DNA of 51,064 bases, from assembly GCA_026394055.1 (NCBI GenBank), contig JAPKYZ010000068.1:1-51064 (forward strand), given 5' to 3'. The notes beneath the pieces are model-generated. The model was not told where the DNA came from, ran no database searches, and was given only the letters and a program-made list of their open reading frames with translations. The stretch comes from Acidobacteriota bacterium. Its GTDB lineage: Bacteria; Acidobacteriota; Terriglobia; Bryobacterales; Bryobacteraceae. The translations under genes were made by a program, and so were the position numbers. Below, piece after piece: positions 1-7,066 of this stretch (position 1 is the stretch's first letter; every line of letters starts with the position of its first letter).

Positions 1-162
1 AACGCCGGTACCCGCGCTTCCGGCATGAGCTATTCGCAGTTCATCGGCGGCCTGAAGAAGGCCGGTATCGACCTGAACCGCAAAATGCTGGCCGACATCG
101 CTGCGCAGGACGCCCCGGCGTTTGCCCAGCTGGTGACCAAAGCCAAAGCCGCGCTGGCGTAA
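1..162 (+). CDS. rplT: 50S ribosomal protein L20, C-terminal part (cut by window edge)
   Basis: The first 53 codons before TAA encode the C-terminal end of bacterial L20, a 23S rRNA-binding protein needed for large-subunit assembly. The stretch [20 protein letters not shown] followed by KMLADIA is the recognisable L20 tail. The start lies outside the window. In most bacteria this gene closes the infC-rpmI-rplT operon. A small 6-bp hairpin (192-206, loop CCG) follows the stop but has no T-run, so a terminator is doubtful and read-through into the next two genes is possible. Identification is by eye and firm; only the missing N-terminus is unknown. Confidence 0.93.
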   Translation, partial: NAGTRASGMSYSQFIGGLKKAGIDLNRKMLADIAAQDAPAFAQLVTKAKAALA

Positions 163-306
163 CCAAGCCGGCATCATTTCCTCCGCCGCAGACACTCCCG
201 GAGTGTGTAAAGTTGAAGTGTGTCCGGACAAACGCGCTTACTCGATGAAGGACTGGGGGAGCTTTTCCCCAGCCGCTCCGGTGAGAATTTGACCCACAAC
301 GAACCT

Positions 307-696
307 ATGAGCCCTGCCCCCGAACTGGACCCCATCGCGGCGCTGGAAGCACGCGTCGCCAAGACTGTGGAACTGGTCGCCCAACTGCGGACCGAGCGCG
401 ATGCCGCCCGGGCCGAGCTGGCCCAGGCCAATCAGCTATGCGCGGGGCTGGGCGATAGCGTCCGCGAGGCACGGGAGCAGGTTTCAGACCTGATGACGCA
501 GCTTTCCCGGGCGCAGGCCGACATCGCGGACTCATCGTCCGCGGGGGCGCGGCTCCAACTCGACCGCGATCAGGCCGTGGCGGAAGCCGCCCGCTTGACC
601 GCGGAAGTGGCGCGCCTGGAAGGCGAACGGACGCAGGTGCGGTCTCGCGTCTCGAAGTTGATGTCGCAGATCGATCTGCTATCCTCCGAAGCGTAG
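307..696 (+). CDS. Coiled-coil protein, probable ZapB-like division factor
   Basis: This encodes 129 residues if translation starts at ATG 307 (MSPAPELDP). An in-frame ATG at 220 would add 29 low-complexity residues that look non-coding, so the inner start is preferred. From about residue 10 to the end there is a nearly uninterrupted heptad pattern (EARVAKTVELVAQLRTERD and so on) rich in Ala, Glu, Arg and Leu, with no membrane segment or signal peptide. The gene sits between rplT and zapA, 35 bp upstream of the latter. A short coiled coil next to zapA suggests a ZapB-like partner that bridges ZapA-FtsZ at the division site. That role is inferred from position and structure, not from sequence identity. 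Confidence 0.7.
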   Translation: MSPAPELDPIAALEARVAKTVELVAQLRTERDAARAELAQANQLCAGLGDSVREAREQVSDLMTQLSRAQADIADSSSAGARLQLDRDQAVAEAARLTAEVARLEGERTQVRSRVSKLMSQIDLLSSEA

Positions 697-731
697 GGAG
701 CACTGCCGCGGCTGAACGAGTTCCAGTTCGG

Positions 732-983
732 GTGTCGATCTACGGCCAGACGTTTACCGTCTCGACCGAAGGCAACCCGCGCGACCTGGAGGCACTGGCC
801 CGCGAGATTAGCGAACTACTCTCGACGCTGGCCTCCAAGACAGGCATCGGTGACACGGCTCGGGTGGCACTGCTGGCGTGCTTGCATCTGGCCGACGAGA
901 ATCGCCGCATGAAGGGCCGGCTGGGCGGCATCAGCCAGGCACTGGCATCGATTGAGCTTGATGCAGAGCGCGATTCGCAGTAG
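732..983 (+). CDS. zapA: Cell division protein ZapA
   Basis: The 83-residue product matches the ZapA family in length and layout. A short N-terminal beta strand (SIYGQTFTV) is followed by a globular helix with DLEALAREISELL, the conserved RVALLACLHLADEN core, and a C-terminal helix. ZapA binds FtsZ directly and promotes filament bundling in the Z-ring. The start is GTG at 732; no ATG precedes it in frame and no clear Shine-Dalgarno sits at the normal distance, so it may be translationally coupled to the coiled-coil gene ending 35 bp upstream. The segment downstream holds a long inverted repeat. In many proteobacteria the locus after zapA encodes 6S RNA. Confidence 0.85.
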   Translation: MSIYGQTFTVSTEGNPRDLEALAREISELLSTLASKTGIGDTARVALLACLHLADENRRMKGRLGGISQALASIELDAERDSQ

Positions 984-1048
984 TTCCGGGTGAGGCCGAC
1001 TCACGCTAGGCAACCGGGTGTCTAGACCGCCACATTTCTCCTCACGCG

Positions 1049-1244
1049 CCAATGCCTCACGCTGAGCCGCGACAGAATGGAGCGGAGTCTTGGCCCGTCG
1101 ACCGCTGGCCGGGAACCGAAACGCCAGGTTCGCTCGACAATGCCTGGAATATCGCGGGCCGTACTTTCCAACCGGGTAGCCCCAGCAGTCTACGAAAAGT
1201 GTAGACTCCGCTCCATTCTGTCGCGGCTCGGCGTGAGGCGTTGG
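1049..1244. ncRNA. Long inverted-repeat element, candidate structured RNA (6S-like position) or MITE
   Basis: Positions 1049-1090 and 1203-1244 are 42-nt arms that are complementary along their whole length except for two positions that would be G-U pairs in RNA. The 112-nt interior can also fold: 1092-1097 pairs with 1155-1160, 1097-1101 with 1134-1138, 1105-1109 with 1123-1127, and 1187-1193 with 1201-1207. The last of these competes with the outer stem. Location after zapA and length near 190 nt fit 6S RNA, which acts as a promoter mimic for RNA polymerase. However, a 42-bp helix without bulges is unlike the usual 6S closing stem. A miniature inverted-repeat element is the main alternative. 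The structure is seen directly; its nature is inference. No open reading frame here looks real. Confidence 0.5.
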
Positions 1245-1321
1245 AGCTTAGGCGTGCACCGGCGATCACTTCTCGTGTCGTGGCCGGCTTTACAGGGGCA
1301 GGGTGATTTTCAACCAGCTCT

Positions 1322-1540
1322 TTAGCGGACCAGGCGCAGCAGCATCGGCAACGTGGAACCTAGCGCCGCGGCGAACCCCAACCAACCGAGGTGTTCCGCC
1401 CAGTTGAGCGGGCGCATCACTTGCTGCTCGCGTTCCCGGCGAGCTTGTAGTTCCGCCCGCCAATAGAGAATCTCCGGCGGTGGGCCTTTCGGTTCACCCA
1501 GATCAGCCTGCAGTGCCGCCCGCAATTGATCGTCGTTCAC
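1322..1540 (-). CDS. Small membrane-anchored protein, possible anti-sigma-like partner
   Basis: This encodes 72 residues starting at GTG 1540, whose bases form a GTGA overlap with the TGA of the upstream sigma factor gene, a classic translational-coupling arrangement. The N-terminal half is soluble and charged (DDQLRAALQADLGEPKGPPP, then a Glu/Arg-rich helix). The last 25 residues contain one hydrophobic segment (LGWLGFAAALGSTLPMLL) ending in Arg. No family is recognised. The coupling to an ECF sigma factor and the single membrane segment suggest a small regulator that tethers or inhibits the sigma factor at the membrane. This is inferred from context, because no zinc anti-sigma motif (HxxxCxxC) is present. 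Confidence 0.7.
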   Translation of the reverse strand: MNDDQLRAALQADLGEPKGPPPEILYWRAELQARREREQQVMRPLNWAEHLGWLGFAAALGSTLPMLLRLVR

Positions 1541-2088
1541 GGCCGTAGTCCTTTCTTTTCCAGGATCGCACCCAAACGGTGGCGAGCGCGCAGCAGCAAC
1601 CCGCGGATACTGGATTCCTTGACGCTGACCACTTCCGCAATCTCCCGGTGCGACCACTGCTCCACATAGGCGAGCCATAACAGCGCCCGGTCGTGGTGCG
1701 ACACCTCACCCAGCGCTCGCTGGATGTCGGTCTGGCGCCCCGCGTCGGGCGGTGTTGTCGGCTCCGGCACATGGTCCGGCAGCTCTTCCCCGGCGGGTCC
1801 GCTACGAAAGTGGTCGGTCGAGAGATTGGTGGCGATGCGGAAGAGGTAGTTGCGGCGGTGTTCATGGGTCGCATCAGGCGCCAGACCGGAGCGGAGCAGC
1901 CGCAGGTAGGCCTCCTGCGCCAGGTCTTCGGCCAAACTCGGGCTACCGGTGACGCGCACGAGATAGCCGCGGAGTGAGCGAGCGGTGGCTTCATGAAAGC
2001 GCGCGAACTCCTCCCGCGGAATGGCCAGCAGCGGCTGTTCGCCACGCGCGGTGGAAGAGATCACGATGCTTTGTTCGAAGCTACTCAC
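1537..2088 (-). CDS. ECF-family RNA polymerase sigma factor
   Basis: The 183-residue protein has the two-domain ECF layout. Region 2 lies around residues 25-95 (EEFARFHEATARSLRGYLV, SLAEDLAQEAYLRLL, NYLFRIATNLSTDHFR). Region 4 lies around residues 125-178 (ALGEVSHHDRALLWLAYVEQ, then the helix-turn-helix HREIAEVVSVKESSIRGLLL). The start is GTG 2088, overlapping the stop of the upstream membrane protein gene by 8 bp, and the stop overlaps the next gene by 4 bp, so the three genes are one operon. It should direct RNA polymerase to a small regulon. The signal and targets cannot be read from the sequence. Confidence 0.88.
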   Translation of the reverse strand: MSSFEQSIVISSTARGEQPLLAIPREEFARFHEATARSLRGYLVRVTGSPSLAEDLAQEAYLRLLRSGLAPDATHEHRRNYLFRIATNLSTDHFRSGPAGEELPDHVPEPTTPPDAGRQTDIQRALGEVSHHDRALLWLAYVEQWSHREIAEVVSVKESSIRGLLLRARHRLGAILEKKGLRP

Positions 2089-2548
2089 GTTCGCCGGCCG
2101 ATACCATACCTAGTTTCGCCGAAAGCAGGTAGGATGCCGCGGACGCGGCCAGAAAGCCGATGCCGACCGCCAGCACCACCGGCCCCAGAAATCCCAGTGC
2201 TTCCCAGTTCGACTCCGTGCGCGGCACCACCAGCAAGCCCAGGCCGCCGGCGGTGAGAACGGCTCCGGCTTGCATGGCGTTGAGGATGCGCGATTGGGGT
2301 GCTGCTTGCGGGACTTCCGCGGGCACCCGCTCCACGTCAAGAAACTTCTTCAGGTCACCGGTTTGCAACCAGGCGAGCAGTTCCGGGCTGGTGCCCAGCT
2401 TGTCCACGATCTTGGTCATCGTGGCGGACTGCAGATCCGCCAGCTTCTGATGACGCCAGTGGGAGAAGGTCATCTTGACCAGAGAGATGAGGGTGTAGCT
2501 AAACGTTCCTACGGCACCCAGCACGGCGATTGTTTCCGATACTTCCAT
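2081..2548 (-). CDS. Membrane protein of unknown function, first gene of the sigma operon
   Basis: This encodes 155 residues from ATG 2548 (MEVSETIAVLGAVG). A hydrophobic N-terminal segment at about residues 5-20 is followed by a soluble stretch (HWRHQKLADLQSATMTKIVD, PELLAWLQTGDLKKFLDVER) and two further hydrophobic segments near the C-terminus (AVLTAGGLGLLVVP and LGFLGPVVLAVGIGFLAASA). A much longer frame runs on upstream, but that part is only the antisense of gnd. The gene overlaps the sigma factor gene by 8 bp and is divergent from gnd, with about 60 bp between starts. No known domain is recognised. It may sense a membrane signal for the sigma factor, but that is inference. Confidence 0.72.
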   Translation of the reverse strand: MEVSETIAVLGAVGTFSYTLISLVKMTFSHWRHQKLADLQSATMTKIVDKLGTSPELLAWLQTGDLKKFLDVERVPAEVPQAAPQSRILNAMQAGAVLTAGGLGLLVVPRTESNWEALGFLGPVVLAVGIGFLAASAASYLLSAKLGMVSAGERE

Positions 2549-2608
2549 ATGCTGTTCGATACGCCGCACGCCGCCGAAATGTAGACAGGATAGAATCAGA
2601 TTTTGCTT

Positions 2609-4108
2609 ATGCCTGAAACCTTGTCGGATATCGGCCTTGTCGGCCTGGCGGTGATGGGCCAGAACCTCGCCTTGAACATCGCGGATCATGGCTTCCGCAT
2701 TTCGGTCTACAACCGGACCAAAGAGACGATGGAAAAGTTCGTCGCCGAAAACCCGTCCACGCCCGGTGGGGTGCACGGTGAAGTGACGCTGGAAGGCTTT
2801 GTCGCTTCCTTGAAGCGGCCCCGGAAGGTGATCATCCTGGTGAAGGCCGGTGGTCCCACCGATGCTGTGATCGACGGCCTGGTGCCGTTGCTCGAACCCG
2901 GCGACATCATCATCGACGGCGGCAACGCCCTGTGGACCGACACCATCCGGCGCGAGAAGGCGCTGGCGGCAAAGAACCTCCGCTTCATTGGGTCCGGCGT
3001 CTCCGGCGGCGAAGAGGGCGCGCGTTTCGGCCCGTCGCTGATGCCGGGTGGCGAGCATGCCGCCTATCTTGAGATTGAGCCGATCTGGAACGCGATCGCG
3101 GCCAAGGTGGACGACCAGACCGGCAAGCCGCTGATGGGCGCCACGCCGGGCCACCCGATCGAGGGCGGTGTTCCCTGCTCCACCTACATCGGACCCAACG
3201 GTGCCGGCCACTACGTGAAGATGGTCCACAACGGCATCGAGTATGGCGACATGCAGATGATCTGCGAAGCCTATTCGCTGCTGCGGCTGGCTGGCTTGAC
3301 CCCGAAGGAAGCGGGCGATGTGTTTGCTGAATGGAACACTGGCTTGCTCGATTCGTTCCTCATCGAGATCACGGCCGACATCCTGCACCAGACCGATCCG
3401 GCCACCGGCGCTCCGTTTGTCGACATCGTGCTGGATACCGCTGGGCAGAAAGGCACCGGCAAGTGGACCTCCACCAATGCGCTCGATATGGGCGTGCCCG
3501 CGCCGACCGTCGCGGAAGCCGTGTTTGCCCGCTTCTTGAGCGCGGTGAAGGAAGAGCGCGTGGCCGCCGCCAATATCTTGACCGGCCCCAGCCTGCCGTT
3601 CACCGGCGACCGGGCGGAGTTTATCGCGGCCGTGCATGATGCGCTCTATTGTTCGAAGATCTGCGCCTATGCCCAGGGCTTCCAGCTGATGCGTGCGGCT
3701 CAGGCGGAGTACAACTGGACCCTGCCATTTGGCGAGATCGCCCGCATCTTCCGCGGCGGCTGCATCATCCGCGCCCGCTTCCTGCAAAAGATCACTGAGG
3801 CGTATCAGAACAACTCGACGCTGACCAACCTGCTGCTGGACCCCTACTTCAAGAGCGAGATCGACCGTGCGCAGTCCAACTGGCGCAACGTGATCGCGCT
3901 GGCGGCCACGCACGGCGTTCCGGCTCCGACGTTCTATTCGGCCTTGTCTTATTACGACGGCTACCGCAGCGCCCGCCTGCCGGCCAACCTGCTGCAATCG
4001 CAGCGCGACTTCTTTGGCGCGCACACCTATGAGCGCGTCGATCAACCGCGCGGCAAGTTCTTCCACCTGGATTGGCCGGAGCCCGGCCGCCCGCAGTTGG
4101 AAGTCTAA
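2609..4108 (+). CDS. gnd: 6-phosphogluconate dehydrogenase (decarboxylating)
   Basis: This encodes 499 residues from ATG 2609 ([10 protein letters not shown]); a TTG two codons earlier is less likely. It converts 6-phosphogluconate and NADP+ (or NAD+) to ribulose-5-phosphate, CO2 and reduced cofactor in the oxidative pentose phosphate pathway. The N-terminal Rossmann domain carries [14 protein letters not shown]. Substrate-site motifs are [20 protein letters not shown] and [14 protein letters not shown], including the catalytic Lys and Asn, and the C-terminal domain has the family signature [13 protein letters not shown]. Length fits the long, roughly 470-500-residue dimeric form. The K+ channel gene follows after 6 bp, so the two are probably cotranscribed. 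Confidence 0.96.
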   Translation: MPETLSDIGLVGLAVMGQNLALNIADHGFRISVYNRTKETMEKFVAENPSTPGGVHGEVTLEGFVASLKRPRKVIILVKAGGPTDAVIDGLVPLLEPGDIIIDGGNALWTDTIRREKALAAKNLRFIGSGVSGGEEGARFGPSLMPGGEHAAYLEIEPIWNAIAAKVDDQTGKPLMGATPGHPIEGGVPCSTYIGPNGAGHYVKMVHNGIEYGDMQMICEAYSLLRLAGLTPKEAGDVFAEWNTGLLDSFLIEITADILHQTDPATGAPFVDIVLDTAGQKGTGKWTSTNALDMGVPAPTVAEAVFARFLSAVKEERVAAANILTGPSLPFTGDRAEFIAAVHDALYCSKICAYAQGFQLMRAAQAEYNWTLPFGEIARIFRGGCIIRARFLQKITEAYQNNSTLTNLLLDPYFKSEIDRAQSNWRNVIALAATHGVPAPTFYSALSYYDGYRSARLPANLLQSQRDFFGAHTYERVDQPRGKFFHLDWPEPGRPQLEV

Positions 4109-4114
4109 GAACGC

Positions 4115-5119
4115 GTGCGTCAATCCTCAGAGCCATTGCGCGCGGCGGAGGAGGCTTATCAGCCGGTGGCGGTGCCCATTGAGGCCGTCGATGACGTCGC
4201 GGATAAGAATCGCGACCTTGGGCTGGGCGACAAGCTGGCGGAACGGGTGGGCGGCGGCCGGGTCCTGAATCAGGATGGCCGCTTCAACGTCCACCGGTCC
4301 GGCACCAACCCCTGGAGCCCGATCAACCTCTATCACACGCTGCTGACCATCTCCTGGCCCAAGTTCTTTGGGCTGACGGTGGCCACCTACTTTGCCGTCA
4401 ATCTGACTTTCGCGTTCTTGTTTCTCGCCTGTGGGCCGGGGGCCTTGGAGGGGGCGCGTCTGGAGCCGTTCTCGGCCCGATTCCAGGACTGCTTCTTTTT
4501 CAGCATCCAAACGGTGGCCACGATCGGCTATGGGAAGATCGTGCCGCAGTCTTCCGCCGCCAATTTTCTGGTCGCCTTTGCGGCGCTCGCCGGATTGTTG
4601 GGGTTCGCCTTTGTGACCGGCCTGTTGTTCGCCCGTTTCTCGCGGCCGATGGCCAAGATGGTGTTCAGCAAGCGGGCCATCATCGGGCCTTACCAGGACA
4701 AATCCGGCCTGATGTTCCGCTTGGCCAACCAGCGGAGCAACGAGATCAGCGAAGTGACCGCCACGGTGGTGTTGGTGCGCTGGGAGTGCGGTGGCGGCCA
4801 GAAGCAGCGGCGGTTCAAGCAACTGGCGCTGGAGCGCGAGAAGGTCTCGTTCCTGCCCTGGCACTGGGTGGTGGTCCATCCCATTGATGAGAAGAGCCCG
4901 CTCTACGGAGTGACGGAGGCGGAACTGATTGAATCCGAGCCTGAGATCCTGATTCTGGTGACAGCGATGGACGAGACGTTCTCGCAAGTGGTCCACACGC
5001 GGATGTCCTATCACGGCCAGGAATTGGTGTGGAACGCCAAGTTCGCTCCGTTGAACAATCCGCAGTCGCCGCTGGAGATCGACCTGACGCGCATCCACGA
5101 TGTCGAGCCGCTACCGTAG
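4115..5119 (+). CDS. KirBac-type inward-rectifier potassium channel
   Basis: This encodes 334 residues starting at GTG 4115, 6 bp after gnd. About 65 soluble residues precede the slide-helix region (NPWSPINLYHTLLTISW). TM1 is at roughly residues 85-106. The pore helix and selectivity filter TVATIGYG end near residue 140, and TM2 is at about 150-172 (LVAFAALAGLLGFAFVTGLL). The rest is the cytoplasmic immunoglobulin-like Kir domain with FARFSRPMAKMVFS at its beginning and the conserved SRSN-like element as NQRSNEI. The family forms tetrameric K+ channels gated by the C-terminal domain. The assignment is firm. Why it is coupled to gnd is unclear. Confidence 0.93.
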   Translation: MRQSSEPLRAAEEAYQPVAVPIEAVDDVADKNRDLGLGDKLAERVGGGRVLNQDGRFNVHRSGTNPWSPINLYHTLLTISWPKFFGLTVATYFAVNLTFAFLFLACGPGALEGARLEPFSARFQDCFFFSIQTVATIGYGKIVPQSSAANFLVAFAALAGLLGFAFVTGLLFARFSRPMAKMVFSKRAIIGPYQDKSGLMFRLANQRSNEISEVTATVVLVRWECGGGQKQRRFKQLALEREKVSFLPWHWVVVHPIDEKSPLYGVTEAELIESEPEILILVTAMDETFSQVVHTRMSYHGQELVWNAKFAPLNNPQSPLEIDLTRIHDVEPLP

Positions 5120-5206
5120 GCATCGGCCAGAGGGGAAACGCATGGATCGCCGATACACCGCTGGCTCTGGCACGGACGGTCGGCCGGAAGCGGACTCGCT
5201 ACTCCC

Positions 5207-5572
5207 ATGAGTTCCCCCGCGCGGCGAGCGGCCATTTTGGTGGCGATCAAGCTATTGCACACGGCCGTGTGGGCCTTCTTCGCCACTTGCATTGTGGCGA
5301 TCCCCATTGCCGCGATCCGGAATGAGTTCCGATGGGCGGCCATTCTGGCGGGGCTGGTGCTGGTGGAGTGCGCCGTGCTGGCGGTGAACCAGCGGCGGTG
5401 CCCGCTCACTGATCTCGCTAGCCGCTACACCGAAGACCGCCAAGACAACTTCGACATCTACCTACCGCTGTGGCTGGCCCGTCACAACAAGACCATCTTT
5501 GGCGCGCTCTTCGTCGCGGGAGGGCTATTTGCTCTTGGGCGATGGTGGTTTGCGGGAGGCCCGGGGTGGTGA
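5207..5572 (+). CDS. Small integral membrane protein of unknown function
   Basis: The 121-residue product has hydrophobic segments at about residues 8-34 (ILVAIKLLHTAVWAFFATCI), 42-60 (AAILAGLVLVECAVLAV) and 95-115 (IFGALFVAGGLFALGRW). The middle loop carries RRCPLTDLASRYTED and FDIYLPLWLARHN. This loop, with its Cys-Pro-Leu-Thr motif, recalls small membrane proteins annotated as DUF2784-like, but the match is from memory and uncertain. It lies 87 bp after the K+ channel on the same strand with no terminator seen, so it could belong to the gnd operon. No catalytic residues can be assigned. Confidence 0.7.
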   Translation: MSSPARRAAILVAIKLLHTAVWAFFATCIVAIPIAAIRNEFRWAAILAGLVLVECAVLAVNQRRCPLTDLASRYTEDRQDNFDIYLPLWLARHNKTIFGALFVAGGLFALGRWWFAGGPGW

Positions 5573-5646
5573 CGGCTCAAACCTCGATACGGTGCGCTGG
5601 CGCCCTAGGTCAGCGTTACCCGGCCGGGTCAAAGACCCTTCGTCAC

Positions 5647-6057
5647 CTAAACCAAGAAAGGATCCAATACCGGCAAGCCCGTATGCGCAAAATCAGCATG
5701 GTTCCGGGTAACGATGGTTAACCCATAGGTGGCGGCCGTTGCCGCAATGAAGCTGTCCTTGATCGGCATCGCCTTCCCGGCCACCCGGAGCCGCGCCAGT
5801 AGCTCCGCCCAATTCAAGCCGGTGTCCACATCCCACGGTAGACAGTGGAGGCGGCGGGCACCCTCGTCGAACCAGCGCTCCAATGCGGCTCGCTTCCGTC
5901 CCTTCGGTAGGATCAAGATCCCGAATCTCAACTCCCCCAGAATGACGGGGTCGACCGCCAGTTCGCGTTCATGAGCCCGCAACCAAGCCACGACCCGAGG
6001 ATCGGGTACCGGTTTGGTCGGCTCACTTAGGATATTGGCGTCAACCAGATATTTCAT
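5647..6057 (-). CDS. vapC: PIN-domain ribonuclease toxin (VapC family)
   Basis: The 136-residue protein starts MKYLVDANILSEPTK, with the first acidic residue (Asp6) of the PIN active site. Further conserved acidic residues are the Glu in VILGELRFG (about residue 42), Asp in MPIKDSFIAATAATYGL (about 101) and Asp in TRNHADFAHTGL (about 121). PIN toxins cleave RNA, often initiator tRNA or rRNA, in a Mg2+-dependent way. The gene is 14 bp downstream of an AbrB-type antitoxin gene, which completes a VapBC module. Length and motifs are complete, so it is probably functional. Confidence 0.92.
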   Translation of the reverse strand: MKYLVDANILSEPTKPVPDPRVVAWLRAHERELAVDPVILGELRFGILILPKGRKRAALERWFDEGARRLHCLPWDVDTGLNWAELLARLRVAGKAMPIKDSFIAATAATYGLTIVTRNHADFAHTGLPVLDPFLV

Positions 6058-6071
6058 GGCGGCTATCCATT

Positions 6072-6302
6072 TCAGAGGGTATCAGTCGATTCCGAAGGGA
6101 TCGCCACGAAGTAGTCTTTCTGCGGACAGGCGGACAGCCAGTCGATTGCGCCCTCGTTTCTGGGCGTCACCCGCCGGACAAGGCGATACTCGCCCCGATC
6201 CAGCCGCTCGATCTCAAACTCTTGCCCCGTCTCGACCGAATCCATCCGCCGGAGCTCGGCGGGCAAGACGATCTGGCCCTTGGAGGAGATGACGGTCTTC
6301 AT
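6072..6302 (-). CDS. vapB: AbrB/MazE-fold antitoxin (VapB type)
   Basis: This encodes 76 residues. The N-terminus MKTVISSKGQIVLPAELR is the swapped-hairpin AbrB DNA-binding signature (SSKGQIVLP), followed by EFEIERLDRGEYRLVRRV. The C-terminal half (DWLSACPQKDYFVAIPSEST) would wrap the toxin and fill its active-site groove. It autoregulates the pair by analogy with the family. ATG 6302 lies only 6 bp downstream of a good -10 (see the promoter entry), so the transcript probably begins at the start codon. Confidence 0.9.
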   Translation of the reverse strand: MKTVISSKGQIVLPAELRRMDSVETGQEFEIERLDRGEYRLVRRVTPRNEGAIDWLSACPQKDYFVAIPSESTDTL

Positions 6303-6306
6303 AATA

Positions 6307-6337
6307 GTAAGATAGCGTCTTACCCGGGCGCCGTCAA
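6307..6337 (-). promoter_or_regulatory. Promoter and operator of the 6072-6302 antitoxin gene (leaderless)
   Basis: Reading the minus strand, TTGACG (6337-6332), a 17-bp spacer and TATCTT (6314-6309) make a sigma70-like promoter. The expected start point, about 7 bp after the -10, coincides with the A of ATG 6302. An inverted repeat GTAAGA-N5-TCTTAC (6307-6323) covers the -10, as expected for an autoregulatory operator bound by the AbrB-type antitoxin. The elements are seen; their use is inferred. Confidence 0.6.
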
Positions 6338-6417
6338 CGATTCGCTGGCTCCACCGGCGCGATGCTGAATGGTCACCCCGAGGGTTAGCATTCGTGCTCT
6401 TGTGCTATTGTGTAGTT

Positions 6418-6642
6418 GTGCGGACCACCCTGGATATCGACGATGAAGCCTACTACATCGCCAAAGCAATCGCTCGAGATCAGAACCGGAGCCTCGGACG
6501 GGTGGTAGGCGACCTGATTCTGAAGTCTTCGCAGACTTCAGAAGGTGCTGTCATCCAGATGAGTGACTACGGCTTCCCCACCTTCCGGTGTACCCGTCCT
6601 GTAACGACTGACGATGTAAACGCTCTCGATGATGAAGAGTAA
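6418..6642 (+). CDS. Antitoxin of a second VapBC-type module
   Basis: This encodes 74 residues from GTG 6418 (MRTTLDIDDEAYYIAKAIAR). The alternative upstream ATG 6394 adds eight residues without a family pattern. The start MRTTLDIDDE is the beta strand of a ribbon-helix-helix DNA-binding domain, and RSLGRVVGDLILKSS continues its helices. The acidic C-terminus (TTDDVNALDDEE) is typical of the toxin-binding tail. Its last 14 bp overlap the toxin gene. No strong Shine-Dalgarno is visible; a TATTGT hexamer at 6406-6411, 6 bp before GTG, may be a -10. Confidence 0.86.
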   Translation: MRTTLDIDDEAYYIAKAIARDQNRSLGRVVGDLILKSSQTSEGAVIQMSDYGFPTFRCTRPVTTDDVNALDDEE

Positions 6643-7033
6643 GGTTTACCTGCTCGACTCAAACGTCCTGATCGCGCTGTCGAGCCCCGAGCACAGCCTG
6701 AACGCTCGCGCGGCGGCTTGGTTCCGCCAGGGGCACCGGTTTGCCACTTGCCCCATTACTCAAGGCTCGCTTTACCGATTCCACCTTCGCGCTGGAGTGG
6801 GCGCGACAGCGGGTTCCGCCAAGCTGCTGCTGGAATCGATTGCCGCCCTGCCACGCCATGAGTTCTGGCCCGACGATGTGTCGTACCTCAACCTACCGGC
6901 AAAGGGGATCATCGGACACCGGCAAGTAACCGATGCCTACCTGGTACTTCTGGCTCATAAGCATGGCGGTTCGCTGGCCACGATGGATCAAGCATTGGCG
7001 TCTACTCACCCGGGGACGACACTGCTGCCCTAG
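6629..7033 (+). CDS. PIN-domain ribonuclease toxin of the second VapBC-type module
   Basis: The 134-residue PIN protein starts MMKSKVYLLDSNVLIAL, with the active-site Asp at about residue 10. It continues with TCPITQGSLYRFHLRAGVG, where a Gln replaces the usual Glu. Conserved Asp residues follow at VTDAYLVLLAHKHGG and ATMDQALA. Apart from this Glu-to-Gln-like difference (family alignment needed) the acidic residues are in place. It overlaps the antitoxin gene by 14 bp, implying coupled translation. The pair lies less than 400 bp from the first VapBC module, in divergent orientation. Confidence 0.88.
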   Translation: MMKSKVYLLDSNVLIALSSPEHSLNARAAAWFRQGHRFATCPITQGSLYRFHLRAGVGATAGSAKLLLESIAALPRHEFWPDDVSYLNLPAKGIIGHRQVTDAYLVLLAHKHGGSLATMDQALASTHPGTTLLP

Positions 7034-7066
7034 CCCCACCCGCCAATTTGCGCGTATGCTCTAAAC

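Noticed and set aside
1049..1244. RNase P RNA, because ACAGAA occurs in the left arm
   Set aside because: The element is less than 200 nt and lacks the conserved P4 helix segments; RNase P RNA is about 350 nt.
2549..4123. A 680-codon minus-strand frame continuing through gnd
   Set aside because: The part upstream of 2548 is exactly antisense to gnd and has no family pattern; GC-rich codon bias creates such frames. Only the part 2081-2548 is kept.
4127..5098. A 323-codon minus-strand frame antisense to the K+ channel gene
   Set aside because: Its sequence is Gln/His/Arg-rich without domains, and the plus strand encodes a clear KirBac channel.
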